35,971 nucleotides of DNA from Lachnospiraceae bacterium (GCA_014804785.1 JAAUZD010000048.1:1-35971); one strand, 5' to 3'. Counted from the first letter of the stretch, positions 13,276 to 26,310 are shown. Notes: generated from the sequence alone by a model not told the origin. Numbers and translations: made by a program.

Positions 13276-16200
13276 ATGGAAAAGAACAGAATACGTTCCA
13301 TTGCCGCAGGCAAGAACATGCGTATGAGTTATTCACGGCAGAAAGAGGTTCTGGAGATGCCGAACCTGATTGAGGTTCAGAAGGATTCCTACAAGTGGTT
13401 TCTGGAAGAAGGCCTTAAGGAAGTATTTGATGATATTTCGCCGATTGCGGATTACAGCGGTCATTTGAGTCTTGAATTTGTTGACTTTGAGCTGTGTGAA
13501 GACGAAGTGAAGTATTCCATCGAAAAATGTAAGGAGCGGGATGCAACCTATGCGGCTCCCCTGAAGGTCAGAGTACGTCTCTATAATAAGGAGAAGGAAG
13601 AAATCAGTGAACACGAGATTTTCATGGGCGATCTTCCGCTTATGACGGAGACAGGAACATTTGTAATTAATGGTGCTGAACGTGTTATCGTAAGTCAGCT
13701 GGTTCGTTCCCCGGGCATTTATTATGCAATTAGTCATGATAAAATCGGTAAGAGATTATTTTCTTCTACGGTTATTCCTAACCGTGGCGCATGGCTTGAA
13801 TATGAAACGGATTCCAACGATATTTTTTATGTTCGCGTTGACAGAACCAGGAAAGTTCCGATTACTGTTCTCATAAGAGCGCTTGGCGTAGGCACGAATG
13901 ATGAAATCAGGGAACTGTTCGGAGATGAACCTAAGATTGAAGCCAGCTTTTCCAAAGACGTTTCTACGAATTACCAGGAAGGTCTTTTAGAGTTGTACAA
14001 AAAAATCCGCCCCGGTGAACCCTTAAGCGTTGAAAGTGCAGAAAGTCTTATCAATGCAATGTTTTTCGACCCCAGAAGATATGATTTGGCTAAAGTAGGC
14101 AGATATAAATTCAATAAAAAGCTTGCATTCAGGAATAGAATCAGACACCATATCCTGGCTGAGGATGTGGTGGATACACTTACAGGTGAGGTGCTGGCAG
14201 CGGCAGGTACCAAGGTGACTGTTGAACTGGCTGATCAGATTCAGAATGCAGCAATTCCATATGTGTACATTCAGACGGAGGAAAAGAATGTTAAGATTCT
14301 TTCCAATATGATGGTAGATATCACTAACTTCGTTGAGTGCAATCCCAGAGAGTTGGGCATCACGGAGCATGTTTATTATCCTGTGCTTGCACAGATCCTT
14401 GAAGAGTTCAGTGAGGATCCGGAGGCGCTTGCAGATGCTATCAAAAAGAACGTACACGAATTGATTCCTAAACATATCACAAAGGAAGATATTCTGGCAT
14501 CCATCAATTATAATATTCATCTTGAATATGGTATCGGCAATGATGATGATATCGATCACCTGGGCAACAGACGTATCCGCGCAGTGGGCGAACTGCTGCA
14601 GAATCAGTACAGAATCGGTCTTTCCAGACTGGAAAGAGTTGTCCGTGAGAGAATGACTACTCATGATGCGGAAGAAATATCTCCCCAGGTACTCATCAAT
14701 ATTAAACCGGTACAGGCGGCAGTGAAGGAATTTTTCGGTTCTTCCCAGTTGTCCCAGTTTATGGATCAAAACAATCCGCTGGGTGAATTGACGCATAAGA
14801 GACGTCTCTCCGCATTAGGTCCCGGTGGTCTGTCCAGAGACCGTGCCGGATTTGAGGTGCGTGACGTTCACTATTCCCATTATGGAAGAATGTGTCCTAT
14901 TGAGACGCCTGAAGGACCCAATATCGGTCTGATCAACTCCCTTGCTTCCTATGCAAGGATTAATGAATATGGTTTTGTGGAAGCACCTTATCGTAAAATA
15001 GACAAAACAGATCCGGTCAACCCAAGGGTTACAGATGAAGTGGTTTACATGACAGCGGATGAAGAAGATAACTATCATGTGGCACAGGCAAATGAAGCAC
15101 TGGATGAACAAGGGCATTTTGTAAGGAATACGGTGTCTGGTCGTTACAAAGAGGAGACATCCGAATATCCGAAGGCAATGTTTGATTATATGGACGTATC
15201 CCCTAAAATGGTATTCTCAGTGGCAACAGCGCTCATTCCCTTCCTTGAGAATGATGATGCGAACCGTGCGCTGATGGGCTCCAACATGCAGCGTCAGGCA
15301 GTTCCGCTTCTTACGACGGAGGCGCCTGTTGTAGGAACCGGTATGGAACCCAAGGCAGCTGTGGATTCAGGTGTCTGTGTGGTTGCCAAAAAGGCAGGTA
15401 CGATTGATTATGTTTCCTCAAATCTGATCAGAATGAGCTGTGATGATGGTGAAAAGATGGAATTCCGTCTGACGAAATTTTCACGAAGCAATCAGTCTAA
15501 CTGTTATAATCAGAAACCTATTGTATTTAAGGGAGAACACGTGGAAGCAGGACAGGTGATTGCAGATGGTCCGTCCACTTCCGAAGGAGAACTGGCATTA
15601 GGTAAGAACCCGCTGATCGGTTTTATGACATGGGAAGGTTACAATTACGAGGATGCAGTTCTTTTAAGCGAAAGACTGGTACAGGAGGATGTATATACTT
15701 CTGTACACATTGAAGAGTATGAGGCAGAAGCAAGAGACACCAAGTTAGGACCCGAAGAGATTACAAGGGATGTTCCGGGTGTCGGTGATGATGCATTAAA
15801 AGATCTGGATGAGAGAGGTATTATCCGAATCGGTGCCGAGGTTCGTGCCGGCGATATCCTGGTGGGCAAGGTTACTCCTAAGGGAGAAACAGAACTGACC
15901 GCAGAGGAGAGGCTGCTTCGTGCTATCTTCGGTGAAAAGGCAAGAGAAGTAAGGGATACTTCCCTTAAAGTACCTCACGGAGAGTATGGTATCATCGTGG
16001 ATGCAAAGGTGTTCACGAGAGAAAACGGCGATGAACTTTCTCCTGGTGTGAATCAGGCAGTTCGTATTTATATTGCACAGAAGAGAAAGATTTCTGTTGG
16101 TGATAAGATGGCTGGACGTCATGGTAACAAGGGTGTTGTTTCCCGTGTGCTTCCGGTAGAAGATATGCCTTATCTGCCGAACGGACGCCCTCTTGATATT

Positions 16201-17142
16201 GTTTTGAATCCGCTGGGTGTGCCTTCCCGTATGAACATTGGACAGGTATTGGAAATTCACTTGTCACTGGCAGCAAAAGCGCTTGGATTTAATGTAGCAA
16301 CGCCTGTCTTTGACGGCGCAAATGAAGATGATATCATGGATACATTGGATCTTGCCAATGATTATGTAAACTTAAGCTGGGAAGAGTTTGAGGCAAAGCA
16401 TAAAGAAGAACTTCTTCCGGAAGTGATGGAGTATTTATATACAAACCGCGACCACAGAGAGCTTTGGAAAGGAGTTCCGATTTCCAGAGACGGTAAGGTC
16501 AGACTCCGCGATGGCAGAACGGGTGAGTACTTTGATAGCCCGGTAACTATAGGACACATGCATTACTTAAAGCTCCATCATCTTGTTGATGATAAGATCC
16601 ATGCTCGTTCTACAGGTCCTTATTCCTTAGTTACCCAGCAGCCTTTAGGTGGTAAGGCGCAGTTCGGGGGACAGCGTTTTGGAGAAATGGAAGTATGGGC
16701 ATTAGAGGCATATGGTGCATCCTATACGCTTCAGGAAATCCTGACCGTGAAGTCCGATGATGTAGTGGGACGTGTAAAGACTTATGAAGCAATCATCAAG
16801 GGTGACAATATTCCTGAGCCTGGTATTCCTGAGTCCTTTAAGGTACTGCTCAAAGAATTGCAGTCTCTGGGGCTTGATGTGCGCGTTCTGCGTGATGACA
16901 ACACAGAAGTCGAAATCATGGAAGCCATTGATTATGGTGATACTGATTATCGCTATGAGATCGAGGAAAATGACAAGAACTATGATTACGAGAAAGAATC
17001 TCTCGGCGATCTGGGGTATCAGAAGCAGGAATTCGATGAGGACAGCGGAGAACTTGTGAGTGCAGATGAAGAGGAAGGCATGGAGGAAAGTTTTGATGAG
17101 GAAGAGTTCGAGGAAGTGCTCTCTTCTGAATCATTTGATTGA
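13276..17142 (+). CDS. rpoB: DNA-directed RNA polymerase subunit beta
   Basis: The 1288-residue beta subunit of RNA polymerase. The rifampicin-pocket segment begins near residue 487 ([30 protein letters not shown]) and keeps the residues equivalent to E. coli D516, H526, R529 and S531, so no classical resistance change is seen. Other landmarks are [20 protein letters not shown], the active-site region [33 protein letters not shown] and [21 protein letters not shown] near the C-terminus. The last 50-60 residues are a strongly acidic tail ([19 protein letters not shown]). GGGGTGA stands upstream of the ATG. It has its own promoter and is followed by rpoC after a short gap. Confidence 0.98.
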   Translation: MEKNRIRSIAAGKNMRMSYSRQKEVLEMPNLIEVQKDSYKWFLEEGLKEVFDDISPIADYSGHLSLEFVDFELCEDEVKYSIEKCKERDATYAAPLKVRVRLYNKEKEEISEHEIFMGDLPLMTETGTFVINGAERVIVSQLVRSPGIYYAISHDKIGKRLFSSTVIPNRGAWLEYETDSNDIFYVRVDRTRKVPITVLIRALGVGTNDEIRELFGDEPKIEASFSKDVSTNYQEGLLELYKKIRPGEPLSVESAESLINAMFFDPRRYDLAKVGRYKFNKKLAFRNRIRHHILAEDVVDTLTGEVLAAAGTKVTVELADQIQNAAIPYVYIQTEEKNVKILSNMMVDITNFVECNPRELGITEHVYYPVLAQILEEFSEDPEALADAIKKNVHELIPKHITKEDILASINYNIHLEYGIGNDDDIDHLGNRRIRAVGELLQNQYRIGLSRLERVVRERMTTHDAEEISPQVLINIKPVQAAVKEFFGSSQLSQFMDQNNPLGELTHKRRLSALGPGGLSRDRAGFEVRDVHYSHYGRMCPIETPEGPNIGLINSLASYARINEYGFVEAPYRKIDKTDPVNPRVTDEVVYMTADEEDNYHVAQANEALDEQGHFVRNTVSGRYKEETSEYPKAMFDYMDVSPKMVFSVATALIPFLENDDANRALMGSNMQRQAVPLLTTEAPVVGTGMEPKAAVDSGVCVVAKKAGTIDYVSSNLIRMSCDDGEKMEFRLTKFSRSNQSNCYNQKPIVFKGEHVEAGQVIADGPSTSEGELALGKNPLIGFMTWEGYNYEDAVLLSERLVQEDVYTSVHIEEYEAEARDTKLGPEEITRDVPGVGDDALKDLDERGIIRIGAEVRAGDILVGKVTPKGETELTAEERLLRAIFGEKAREVRDTSLKVPHGEYGIIVDAKVFTRENGDELSPGVNQAVRIYIAQKRKISVGDKMAGRHGNKGVVSRVLPVEDMPYLPNGRPLDIVLNPLGVPSRMNIGQVLEIHLSLAAKALGFNVATPVFDGANEDDIMDTLDLANDYVNLSWEEFEAKHKEELLPEVMEYLYTNRDHRELWKGVPISRDGKVRLRDGRTGEYFDSPVTIGHMHYLKLHHLVDDKIHARSTGPYSLVTQQPLGGKAQFGGQRFGEMEVWALEAYGASYTLQEILTVKSDDVVGRVKTYEAIIKGDNIPEPGIPESFKVLLKELQSLGLDVRVLRDDNTEVEIMEAIDYGDTDYRYEIEENDKNYDYEKESLGDLGYQKQEFDEDSGELVSADEEEGMEESFDEEEFEEVLSSESFD

Positions 17143-17193
17143 TAAAACAGCCGGAAGTTGTGCCAAGACGTTGAAAGGAGCATGGATATAGCG

Positions 17194-20100
17194 ATGTCAG
17201 AAACAAAGCAAGAAGTATACCAGCCGATGACATTTGATACTATCAGGATTGGTTTAGCATCACCTGAGAAAATCAGAGAATGGTCAAGAGGAGAGGTTTT
17301 AAAGCCTGAAACCATCAATTACAGAACATTGAAGCCGGAAAAGGATGGTCTGTTCTGTGAAAAGATTTTCGGTCCCAGTAAGGACTGGGAGTGTCATTGC
17401 GGTAAATATAAGAAAATAAGATATAAAGGTGTCGTCTGTGACCGCTGTGGTGTAGAGGTTACGAAAGCAAGCGTCCGCAGAGAACGGATGGGACATATCG
17501 AACTTGCTGCTCCTGTATCCCATATCTGGTATTTTAAAGGGATTCCCAGCCGTATGGGGTTGATTTTGGACTTATCACCCAGAGTTCTCGAAAAGGTATT
17601 GTATTTTGCATCTTACATTGTTCTGGATAAGGGTGATACTGAGTTGGAATATAAGCAGGTTTTATCCGAAAAGGAGTATCAGGATGCAAGGGAAGCCTGG
17701 GGAAACAGATTCCGTGTTGGCATGGGCGCAGAAGCAATCAAGGAATTGCTTCAGGCAATCGATCTTGAAACAGAGGCAGAGGAGCTTAAAACAGGTCTAA
17801 GGGAATCTACCGGTCAGAAGAGGGCAAGAATTATTAAAAGGCTGGAAGTAGTAGAAGCTTTCAGGGAGTCCGGAAATGATCCTTCTTGGATGATCATGGA
17901 TGCAATTCCGGTTATTCCGCCTGATTTACGTCCTATGGTACAGCTGGATGGCGGACGTTTTGCAACCTCAGATCTTAACGATTTATATAGAAGAATTATC
18001 AACCGTAATAACCGTCTTAAGAGACTGCTTGAATTGGGGGCGCCTGATATAATCGTCCGCAATGAAAAGAGAATGCTTCAGGAAGCGGTTGACGCGCTGA
18101 TTGACAATGGCAGAAGAGGAAGACCGGTAACAGGACCCGGCAACAGAGCCCTTAAGTCACTGTCCGATATGCTGAAAGGTAAATCGGGACGTTTCCGTCA
18201 GAACCTATTGGGTAAGCGTGTTGACTATTCAGGACGTTCTGTTATCGTGGTTGGACCGGAACTTAAGATTTATCAGTGCGGTCTTCCTAAAGAGATGGCA
18301 ATTGAGTTATTTAAGCCTTTTGTTATGAAAGAACTGGTAGCAAGAGGAATTTCTCAAAATATAAAGAATGCGAAGAAACTGGTAGAAAGACTTGATACAC
18401 AGGTCTGGGATGTGCTGGAAGAGGTAATCAGAGAGCATCCTGTTATGCTGAACCGTGCTCCTACACTGCACAGACTTGGTATTCAGGCATTTGAACCTAT
18501 TTTGGTAGAAGGTAAGGCAATTAAGCTGCATCCCCTTGTGTGTACAGCATTCAATGCCGACTTCGATGGTGACCAGATGGCTGTGCATCTGCCCCTTTCC
18601 GTGGAAGCGCAGGCAGAATGCCGATTCCTTCTTTTGTCACCTAATAACCTGTTAAAGCCCTCCGATGGCGGACCAGTTGCTGTTCCTTCACAGGATATGG
18701 TGCTTGGTATCTACTACCTGACCCAGGAAAGACCCGGGGCAATCGGCGAGGGCAGATTTTTCAAAAGCGTGAATGAAGCGATTCTTGCATATGAGAATGG
18801 TGCATGTACCCTTCATTCCAGAATTAAGGTCAGAATATCCAAGAAGAATGCAGAAGGCGAAGAAATATCCGGCATTGTGGATTCCACCCTTGGACGGTTC
18901 CTGTTCAATGAAATCCTTCCTCAGGATTTAGGATTTGTGGATAGAAGTAAACCGGAAAATTTCCTTTTGCCGGAAGTGGATTTCCATGTCGGTAAAAAAC
19001 AGTTAAAACAGATCCTTGAAAAGGTCATCAATACACATGGAGCTTCTGTAACCGCAGAGGTGCTGGATTTAATTAAGTCTACGGGCTATAAGTACTCAAC
19101 AAGGGCGGCAATGACCGTTTCCATTTCAGATATGACAGTGCCTGCACAGAAGCAGGAAATGTTAGACGAGGCACAGGCAACGGTAGATAAGATTTCCCAG
19201 AACTTCAGGCGTGGTCTGATTACAGAAGAAGAAAGATACCGTGCAGTCGTTGAGACATGGAATGAAACAGATAAGAAGCTGACAGATGTGCTGCTTGCAG
19301 GACTGGATAAGTATAACAACATCTTCATGATGGCTGACTCCGGCGCCCGTGGTTCCAATCAGCAGATTAAGCAGCTTGCAGGTATGCGTGGACTGATGGC
19401 GGATACAACCGGTAGAACCATTGAATTGCCTATCAAGTCAAACTTCCGTGAAGGACTGGACGTATTGGAATACTTCATGTCCGCACACGGTGCACGTAAG
19501 GGTCTGTCCGATACTGCCCTTCGTACCGCTGACTCCGGTTATCTGACAAGACGTATGGTTGACGTATCACAGGAACTGATTATCCGCGAAGTTGACTGTA
19601 TGGAAGGCAAGGAAGAAATCCCGGGTATGTGGGTGTCTGCTTTCATGGATGGAAAAGAGACAATTGAAGGTCTGAAAGACAGGATTACAGGAAGATATTC
19701 CTGTGAGGATATTAAGGATAGAGACGGAAACCTTATCGTAAAGCATAATCATATGATTACACCGAGCCGCGCAGCAAAGATCTTAAGCGTAGGTGTGGAT
19801 GAAAAGGGTGAGCCTATTGAGAAGGTGAAGATTCGTACGATTCTTACCTGCCGCTCACACATTGGTATCTGTGCAAAATGTTACGGCGCCAATATGGCAA
19901 CAGGCGAAGCAGTGCAGGTAGGTGAAGCTGTAGGAATCATTGCGGCACAGTCTATCGGTGAACCGGGTACACAGCTTACCATGCGTACCTTCCATACAGG
20001 TGGTGTTGCCGGTGACGATATTACCCAGGGTCTTCCCCGTGTAGAGGAATTGTTTGAGGCAAGAAAACCTAAGGGACTTGCGATTATCGCTGAATTCGGC

Positions 20101-20898
20101 GGTGTGGCAACGATTAAGGATACGAAGAAGAAACGTGAGATCGTCATTACGAACAATGAGACCGGGGAGTCAAAAGCATATCTGATTCCTTACGGTTCAA
20201 GAATCAAGATTGTGGATGGTGCCGTACTTGAAGCCGGTGATGAACTGACAGAAGGAAGCGTAAATCCTCACGATCTGTTAAAGATCAAGGGTATCCGTGC
20301 CGTTCAGGATTATATGCTCCGGGAAGTACAGCGTGTATACCGTCTGCAGGGTGTTGACATCAGTGATAAGCACATTGAAGTGATTGTCCGCCAGATGCTG
20401 AAAAAGATCAGGATTGAGAATAACGGAGATACAGAATTCCTTCCTGGAACACTGGTGGATGTGCTTGAATATGAAGATATCAATGAGAGATTGATTGCAG
20501 AAGGAAAAGAACCTGCAGATGGCAAGCAGGTTATGCTTGGAATCACTAAGGCTGCACTTGCTACCAATTCTTTCTTATCAGCAGCATCCTTCCAGGAGAC
20601 TACTAAGGTATTGACGGAAGCTGCAATTAAAGGTAAGAGTGATCCGCTGATTGGTCTTAAGGAAAATGTCATTATCGGTAAACTGATTCCGGCAGGTACG
20701 GGAATGAAACGTTACCGCAATACAAGACTTTCTACCGACAATGATCTGATGGGTACAATCGATTTGGATATGGAAGAGGGAGCAGAAATTTCTTTTGATG
20801 AGGGAGTCGATGCAGGTGATGAAGCAGTAGAAGAGATTGCAGAAGAAACCACAGAAGTTGTATCAGAAGAAGCAGCAGAAGAAATTACAGAAGAATAA
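17194..20898 (+). CDS. rpoC: DNA-directed RNA polymerase subunit beta'
   Basis: The 1234-residue beta-prime subunit. It begins [24 protein letters not shown], followed by the N-terminal zinc site ([20 protein letters not shown]). The catalytic NADFDGDQ is at about residues 454-461, with Mg-binding Asp at 456, 458 and 460. It is followed by the trigger loop/bridge region ([40 protein letters not shown]) and the second zinc site ([13 protein letters not shown]). The C-terminus is a Glu-rich tail of about 45 residues. GAAAGGAG lies 13 nt before ATG 17194; another in-frame ATG at 17182 is only one base from that site and upstream starts lack support. A strong terminator follows. Confidence 0.97.
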   Translation: MSETKQEVYQPMTFDTIRIGLASPEKIREWSRGEVLKPETINYRTLKPEKDGLFCEKIFGPSKDWECHCGKYKKIRYKGVVCDRCGVEVTKASVRRERMGHIELAAPVSHIWYFKGIPSRMGLILDLSPRVLEKVLYFASYIVLDKGDTELEYKQVLSEKEYQDAREAWGNRFRVGMGAEAIKELLQAIDLETEAEELKTGLRESTGQKRARIIKRLEVVEAFRESGNDPSWMIMDAIPVIPPDLRPMVQLDGGRFATSDLNDLYRRIINRNNRLKRLLELGAPDIIVRNEKRMLQEAVDALIDNGRRGRPVTGPGNRALKSLSDMLKGKSGRFRQNLLGKRVDYSGRSVIVVGPELKIYQCGLPKEMAIELFKPFVMKELVARGISQNIKNAKKLVERLDTQVWDVLEEVIREHPVMLNRAPTLHRLGIQAFEPILVEGKAIKLHPLVCTAFNADFDGDQMAVHLPLSVEAQAECRFLLLSPNNLLKPSDGGPVAVPSQDMVLGIYYLTQERPGAIGEGRFFKSVNEAILAYENGACTLHSRIKVRISKKNAEGEEISGIVDSTLGRFLFNEILPQDLGFVDRSKPENFLLPEVDFHVGKKQLKQILEKVINTHGASVTAEVLDLIKSTGYKYSTRAAMTVSISDMTVPAQKQEMLDEAQATVDKISQNFRRGLITEEERYRAVVETWNETDKKLTDVLLAGLDKYNNIFMMADSGARGSNQQIKQLAGMRGLMADTTGRTIELPIKSNFREGLDVLEYFMSAHGARKGLSDTALRTADSGYLTRRMVDVSQELIIREVDCMEGKEEIPGMWVSAFMDGKETIEGLKDRITGRYSCEDIKDRDGNLIVKHNHMITPSRAAKILSVGVDEKGEPIEKVKIRTILTCRSHIGICAKCYGANMATGEAVQVGEAVGIIAAQSIGEPGTQLTMRTFHTGGVAGDDITQGLPRVEELFEARKPKGLAIIAEFGGVATIKDTKKKREIVITNNETGESKAYLIPYGSRIKIVDGAVLEAGDELTEGSVNPHDLLKIKGIRAVQDYMLREVQRVYRLQGVDISDKHIEVIVRQMLKKIRIENNGDTEFLPGTLVDVLEYEDINERLIAEGKEPADGKQVMLGITKAALATNSFLSAASFQETTKVLTEAAIKGKSDPLIGLKENVIIGKLIPAGTGMKRYRNTRLSTDNDLMGTIDLDMEEGAEISFDEGVDAGDEAVEEIAEETTEVVSEEAAEEITEE

Positions 20899-20956
20899 AT
20901 GTCTGGGTGAACTGACAGCAGATAAGCAGTGAAGCTTGGATGATGATTAGTAGATG

Positions 20957-21001
20957 AAATCTCCGTGTATACTATATATAGTAGGCACGGAGATTTTTTT
21001 A
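20957..21001 (+). terminator. Terminator after rpoC
   Basis: AAATCTCCGTG (20957-20967) pairs with CACGGAGATTT (20986-20996). The interior TACTATATATAGTA forms a continuing stem, and a run of T follows. The rest of 20899-21186 holds no gene; the rpl7Ae-like gene often found between rpoC and rpsL in Firmicutes is absent. Confidence 0.92.
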
Positions 21002-21098
21002 CCCGTCAAGACAATGCAGAGGAAGAGGATAAAACCGTCTTTGGTGAATGTGCTGTGAAATTGATATGATTTTTGCATAAAATTTACAAAGAAACATA

Positions 21099-21127
21099 TT
21101 GACAAGAAAAAAATGAACAATTATACT
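21099..21127 (+). promoter_or_regulatory. Promoter of rpsL-rpsG-fusA
   Basis: A perfect TTGACA (21099-21104), a 17-bp spacer and TATACT (21122-21127), about 60 bp before rpsL. Confidence 0.9.
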
Positions 21128-21186
21128 GATTTAGTGTGCATAACAATGCATACTAATAGGATTTTATAAACAGGAGGTGAAACAGA

Positions 21187-21606
21187 ATGCCAACATTTAA
21201 CCAGTTAGTCAGAAAAGGACGTCAGACATCAGTAAAGAAGTCAACGGCTCCCGCTCTTCAGAAAGGATGGAACTCCCTTCACAAGAAAGCAACCGATACT
21301 TCTGCTCCTCAGAAGAGAGGTGTTTGTACTGCTGTTAAGACAGCTACTCCTAAGAAGCCTAACTCAGCCTTAAGAAAGATCGCCAGAGTACGTCTTTCTA
21401 ACGGAATCGAAGTGACAAGCTACATTCCGGGAGAAGGTCACAATCTGCAGGAGCACAGCGTTGTTCTGATCAGAGGTGGAAGAGTTAAAGACTTACCAGG
21501 TACAAGATACCACATCATCAGAGGTACACTTGATACTGCGGGAGTTGCTAACAGAAAGCAGGCCCGTTCCAAATATGGCGCTAAGAGACCTAAAGCAGGC
21601 AAATAG
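21187..21606 (+). CDS. rpsL: 30S ribosomal protein S12
   Basis: A 139-residue decoding-centre protein, about 15 residues longer than the E. coli form because of a basic insertion around residues 22-40 ([20 protein letters not shown]), usual in clostridia. The streptomycin-related positions look wild type: [11 protein letters not shown] (lysines 56-57, the second equivalent to K43) and [12 protein letters not shown] (lysine 101, equivalent to K88). It ends in the basic tail [21 protein letters not shown] gives a strong ribosome site. First gene of the str operon. Confidence 0.97.
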   Translation: MPTFNQLVRKGRQTSVKKSTAPALQKGWNSLHKKATDTSAPQKRGVCTAVKTATPKKPNSALRKIARVRLSNGIEVTSYIPGEGHNLQEHSVVLIRGGRVKDLPGTRYHIIRGTLDTAGVANRKQARSKYGAKRPKAGK

Positions 21607-22294
<688 letters not shown>

Positions 22295-22350
22295 TCGGAC
22301 GATATGCAGCTTTGGTGCTGTGCCCAGACTAATATAAGGAGGAAAAACCT

Positions 22351-24468
22351 TTGGCTGGAAGAGAATATCCATTAGATAGAACCAGAAACATTGGTATTAT
22401 GGCTCATATCGATGCAGGTAAGACGACTTTGACAGAGCGTATCTTATACTACACCGGTGTAAACTATAAGATTGGTGATACGCATGAAGGTACTGCTACC
22501 ATGGACTGGATGGAACAGGAGCAGGAAAGAGGTATCACAATCACATCAGCCGCTACGACATGTCACTGGACTTTGGAAGAGAACTGCAAGCCTAAGCCGG
22601 GGGCACTGGAGCACCGTATCAATATTATTGATACACCAGGACACGTTGACTTTACAGTTGAAGTAGAACGTTCCCTGCGTGTACTTGACGGCGCTGTTGG
22701 TGTGTTCTGTGCAAAAGGTGGTGTTGAACCTCAGTCAGAAAATGTCTGGCGTCAGGCTGACACTTATAATGTTCCAAGAATGGCTTTCATCAATAAGATG
22801 GACATTTTAGGTGCTAATTTCTACGGAGCCGTAGAGCAGATCAAAACCAGACTTGGTAAAAATGCAATCGTCCTCCAGCTGCCTATCGGCAAAGAAGACG
22901 ATTTTAAGGGAATTATTGATTTATTTGAGATGAAGGCTTACATCTATAATGACGACAAGGGAGAAGATATTTCTATCACGGAAATCCCTGACGACATGGC
23001 AGATGAAGCTGAATTATACCGTTCCGAACTCATCGAAAAAATCTGTGAATTAGATGATGATTTAATGATGATGTATCTGGAAGGTGAAGAACCCACTGTA
23101 GAGCAGATGAAAGCAGCTTTGCGGAAAGCAACATGTGAATGCACTGCTATCCCGGTATGCTGTGGTTCTGCTTACAGAAATAAGGGCGTACAGAAACTTT
23201 TGGATGCAGTTCTTGAATATATGCCTGCACCTACAGATATCCCTGCAATCAAGGGTACTGACTTAGAGGGCAATGAAGTTGAAAGACATTCATCTGATGA
23301 TGAACCGTTCTCAGCTCTGGCATTCAAGATCATGGCTGATCCTTTCGTAGGAAAACTTGCATTCTTTAGAGTTTACTCCGGTACAATGAACTCCGGTTCT
23401 TATGTACTGAATGCGACAAAAGACAAAAAGGAACGTGTAGGACGTATCCTTCAGATGCATGCTAACAAGAGAGCGGAACTGGATAAAGTTTATTCCGGTG
23501 ATATCGCAGCAGCAGTTGGATTTAAGTTCACTACTACAGGTGATACCATTTGTGATGATCAGCATCCGGTAATCTTAGAGTCCATGGAATTCCCTGAGCC
23601 CGTTATCGAGCTTGCAATCGAGCCTAAAACAAAGGCTGGACAGGGTAAGATGGGTGAAGCTCTTGCAAAACTTGCAGAAGAAGATCCTACTTTCCGTGCT
23701 CATACAGATCAGGAGACAGGTCAGACGATCATCGCCGGTATGGGCGAGCTCCATCTGGAAATCATCGTAGACAGACTTCTTCGTGAATTTAAGGTAGAAG
23801 CTAACGTAGGCGCACCTCAGGTTGCCTATAAGGAAACCTTCACAAAGACAGTTGAAGTTGATTCCAAGTATGCAAAGCAGTCCGGTGGACGTGGTCAGTA
23901 CGGACACTGTAAAGTTAAATTCGAGCCTATGGATGCCAACGGAGAAGAACTGTTCAAGTTCGAATCCACTGTTGTGGGTGGTGCTATTCCGAAGGAATAC
24001 ATCCCTGCTGTCGGCGAAGGTATCGAAGAAGCTGCTAAATGCGGTATTCTTGGAGGATTCCCAGTTCTTGGTGTTCATGCAACTGTATATGATGGTTCCT
24101 ACCATGAAGTTGACTCTTCTGAAATGGCATTCCACATTGCAGGTTCCATGGCTTTCAAGGATGCTATGCAGAAGGCAAGCCCGGTTTTACTTGAGCCCAT
24201 CATGAAGGTTGAAGTTACAATGCCTGAAGAGTACATGGGTGATGTTATCGGTGATATCAACTCCAGACGTGGACGCATCGAAGGTATGGACGATATTGGC
24301 GGCGGAAAGATGGTCAGAGCTTTTGTACCGCTTTCTGAAATGTTCGGTTACTCTACAGACCTTCGTTCCAGAACACAGGGACGCGGCAACTACTCCATGT
24401 TCTTTGAAAAATATGAGCCGGTGCCGAAGAACGTACAAGAAAAAGTCTTAGCAGCAAAGGCAAAATAA
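22351..24468 (+). CDS. fusA: Elongation factor G
   Basis: A 705-residue translocase GTPase. G-domain motifs are AHIDAGKTT (G1), [11 protein letters not shown] (G2), DTPGHVDFT (G3) and NKMD (G4). A short loop rich in Pro and Lys ([13 protein letters not shown]) stands between G2 and G3, longer than in E. coli. Domain IV has [15 protein letters not shown] and domain [20 protein letters not shown]. The start codon is TTG, fixed by AAGGAGG at 22336-22342. The last codons (EKVLAAKAK) are duplicated downstream after the stop. No clear terminator separates it from the tuf promoter. Confidence 0.97.
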   Translation: MAGREYPLDRTRNIGIMAHIDAGKTTLTERILYYTGVNYKIGDTHEGTATMDWMEQEQERGITITSAATTCHWTLEENCKPKPGALEHRINIIDTPGHVDFTVEVERSLRVLDGAVGVFCAKGGVEPQSENVWRQADTYNVPRMAFINKMDILGANFYGAVEQIKTRLGKNAIVLQLPIGKEDDFKGIIDLFEMKAYIYNDDKGEDISITEIPDDMADEAELYRSELIEKICELDDDLMMMYLEGEEPTVEQMKAALRKATCECTAIPVCCGSAYRNKGVQKLLDAVLEYMPAPTDIPAIKGTDLEGNEVERHSSDDEPFSALAFKIMADPFVGKLAFFRVYSGTMNSGSYVLNATKDKKERVGRILQMHANKRAELDKVYSGDIAAAVGFKFTTTGDTICDDQHPVILESMEFPEPVIELAIEPKTKAGQGKMGEALAKLAEEDPTFRAHTDQETGQTIIAGMGELHLEIIVDRLLREFKVEANVGAPQVAYKETFTKTVEVDSKYAKQSGGRGQYGHCKVKFEPMDANGEELFKFESTVVGGAIPKEYIPAVGEGIEEAAKCGILGGFPVLGVHATVYDGSYHEVDSSEMAFHIAGSMAFKDAMQKASPVLLEPIMKVEVTMPEEYMGDVIGDINSRRGRIEGMDDIGGGKMVRAFVPLSEMFGYSTDLRSRTQGRGNYSMFFEKYEPVPKNVQEKVLAAKAK

Positions 24469-24522
24469 AGCATATTGAGACTTTATCTTGCAGAAAAAGT
24501 ATTGGCAGCAAAGGCAAAATAA
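24438..24522 (+). repeat. Duplicated 3' end of fusA
   Basis: The last 31 bp of fusA (24438-24468, encoding EKVLAAKAK and the stop) recur at 24492-24522 with two mismatches. The offset is exactly 54 bp, so the copy stays in the fusA reading frame and again ends in TAA. It looks like a local tandem duplication whose second copy is now outside the gene. Confidence 0.9.
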
Positions 24523-24530
24523 GTAAGAGC

Positions 24531-24568
24531 AATTAGTGCTTGAAAATATTACTAATTTTTAATATAAT
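24531..24568 (+). promoter_or_regulatory. tuf promoter with overlapping dyad
   Basis: TTGAAA (24540-24545), a 17-bp spacer and a perfect TATAAT (24563-24568). A perfect 7-bp dyad AATTAGT (24531-24537) / ACTAATT (24551-24557) straddles the -35 and spacer. It could be a binding site, or a weak terminator for fusA since T residues follow. Confidence 0.8.
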
Positions 24569-24632
24569 CAATGATAGGCGATTATGTTACGAAACAAATT
24601 ATGTTTATCTCAATTAAAGGAGGACTTTAGAA

Positions 24633-25820
24633 ATGGCTAAAGCTAAATTTGACAGAACCAAAACCCATTGTAATATTGGTACCATCGGTCACGTTGACCA
24701 TGGTAAAACAACATTAACAGCAGCTATCACAAAGGTACTTGCAGAAAGAGTTGCTGGTAATGAAGCTACTGACTTCGAGAACATCGACAAGGCTCCCGAA
24801 GAAAGAGAAAGAGGTATCACTATCTCTACAGCTCACGTTGAGTATTCAACAGATAAGAGACATTATGCACACGTTGACTGCCCTGGACATGCTGACTACG
24901 TTAAGAACATGATTACAGGTGCTGCTCAGATGGACGGCGCTATCCTCGTAGTTGCTGCTACTGACGGTGTTATGGCTCAGACAAAGGAGCACATCCTTCT
25001 GTCCCGTCAGGTAGGTGTACCTTATATCGTTGTATTCATGAATAAGTGTGATATGGTTGATGATCCTGAACTGCTTGAATTAGTAGAAATGGAAATCACA
25101 GAACAGCTTGAAGAATATGAATTCGAAGGATGCCCGATTATTAAGGGTTCCGCTCTGAAAGCTCTGGAAGATCCTAAGAGCGAGTGGGGCGACAAGATCA
25201 TGGAACTTATGGATACAGTTGATTCCTATATTCCTGATCCTCAGAGAGAGACAGATAAGCCTTTCCTTATGCCTGTAGAAGACGTATTCACAATCACAGG
25301 TCGTGGTACAGTTGCTACCGGTAGAGTAGAGCGCGGTACTCTTCACCTCAATGAAGAAGTTGAAATCGTTGGTATCAAGGAGGAAACACGTAAGACTGTT
25401 GTAACTGGTATCGAAATGTTCCGTAAGCTGCTTGACGAAGCTCAGGCTGGTGATAACATCGGTGCACTGCTTCGTGGTGTTCAGAGAACAGAAATCGAAA
25501 GAGGACAGGTTCTTTCCAAACCCGGAACAGTTACCTGCCACACAAAATTCACAGCTCAGGTTTACGTCCTGACAAAAGATGAAGGTGGACGTCATACTCC
25601 TTTCTTCAACAACTACAGACCTCAGTTCTATTTCAGAACAACTGACGTAACTGGTGTATGTAACCTTCCTGCAGGTACAGAAATGTGCATGCCTGGTGAT
25701 AACGTAGAGATGACAATCGAACTGATTCATCCTATCGCTATGGAGCAGGGTCTTACATTCGCTATCCGTGAGGGTGGTAGAACAGTTGGATCAGGCCGTG
25801 TTGCTACGATTATTGAGTAA
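24633..25820 (+). CDS. tuf: Elongation factor Tu
   Basis: A 395-residue GTPase that delivers aminoacyl-tRNA to the ribosome. Motifs are [14 protein letters not shown] (G1), the switch [15 protein letters not shown] (G2), [13 protein letters not shown] (G3), NKCDMVDD (G4) and GSALKAL (G5), then domain II ([13 protein letters not shown]) and domain III ending SGRVATIIE. Length is standard. AAAGGAGGA precedes the ATG. It has its own promoter and a strong terminator, so it can be expressed above fusA. Whether a second tuf exists is not visible here. Confidence 0.98.
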   Translation: MAKAKFDRTKTHCNIGTIGHVDHGKTTLTAAITKVLAERVAGNEATDFENIDKAPEERERGITISTAHVEYSTDKRHYAHVDCPGHADYVKNMITGAAQMDGAILVVAATDGVMAQTKEHILLSRQVGVPYIVVFMNKCDMVDDPELLELVEMEITEQLEEYEFEGCPIIKGSALKALEDPKSEWGDKIMELMDTVDSYIPDPQRETDKPFLMPVEDVFTITGRGTVATGRVERGTLHLNEEVEIVGIKEETRKTVVTGIEMFRKLLDEAQAGDNIGALLRGVQRTEIERGQVLSKPGTVTCHTKFTAQVYVLTKDEGGRHTPFFNNYRPQFYFRTTDVTGVCNLPAGTEMCMPGDNVEMTIELIHPIAMEQGLTFAIREGGRTVGSGRVATIIE

Positions 25821-25842
25821 TCAATAGAAACACAGTAAATTC

Positions 25843-25876
25843 AAGGCTTTCGGGGATTTCTCCGAAAGCCTTTTTT
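25843..25876 (+). terminator. Terminator after tuf
   Basis: AAGGCTTTCGG (25843-25853) pairs with CCGAAAGCCTT (25862-25872) around an 8-nt loop, followed by a T-tract. It marks the end of the conserved block and the border with the AT-rich accessory cassette. Confidence 0.95.
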
Positions 25877-25967
25877 ATTGGTATAATTAAATTATAAATG
25901 ATTAATGGCTTTATTTTGGCATTAAAAACTATCAATAAGCAAATAAGCTAAATGTCCTAATTGACAA

Positions 25968-26020
25968 TTGAATGCAGAAAATAATAATGCTATAATGGTT
26001 TCAAAATAGAACTAATTAGT
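25968..26020 (+). promoter_or_regulatory. Promoter and operator-like palindrome of the five-gene cassette
   Basis: TTGAAT (25968-25973), a 17-bp spacer and a perfect TATAAT (25991-25996) with a TGC extension. Fifteen bases after the -10 lies the perfect palindrome ACTAATTAGT (26011-26020), close to the expected transcription start, well placed for autorepression by the winged-helix protein at 26050. Confidence 0.75.
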
Positions 26021-26049
26021 ACTGTTTGAGAGAGCTGAAGGTGTAGGTA

Positions 26050-26310
26050 ATGAATGAAGTTTTAAGCTTTGTAAATAAAAAAACGAAAGTATTGCTAATA
26101 TTTAAAGAAAACCAATTAGAGATTGAGGGTAAAAGTATATGTCCTCTTAATCAACAAGAAATAGCGAGTCTGGTGCCTTGTGGAAAATTGAAAGTAAATC
26201 AGATTATTAAGGAATTGATCCAAGATGGTTATGTTGAGAGAATACATGCAAAAGGGCGCTATTTTATAACGACTAAAGGATATGAGTTGCTTGAAAAAAT
26301 GTCCTTATGA
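26050..26310 (+). CDS. Small winged-helix regulator of the cassette
   Basis: An 86-residue protein that reads as one winged helix: KKTKVLLIFKENQLEIEG, then CPLNQQEIASLVPCGKLKVNQIIKELIQDGYVERI (helix-turn-recognition helix) and a wing with HAKGRYFITTKGYELLEKM. It resembles MarR/ArsR-like transcriptional switches or control proteins of restriction-modification operons. No metal-site cluster is evident. GAAGGTG stands before the ATG. It is first in the operon, 36 bp before the methyltransferase, with a palindrome at the promoter, so the likely job is timing or repression of the cassette. Partners are inferred from position. Confidence 0.75.
   Translation: MNEVLSFVNKKTKVLLIFKENQLEIEGKSICPLNQQEIASLVPCGKLKVNQIIKELIQDGYVERIHAKGRYFITTKGYELLEKMSL

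Noticed and set aside
14023-14796. 257-codon open frame on the minus strand inside rpoB
   Set aside because: Antisense to a fully conserved rpoB region; no ribosome site and low-complexity composition typical of a shadow frame.
25080-25730. 216-codon open frame antisense to tuf
   Set aside because: Mirrors EF-Tu codon bias; no start signal or family resemblance.
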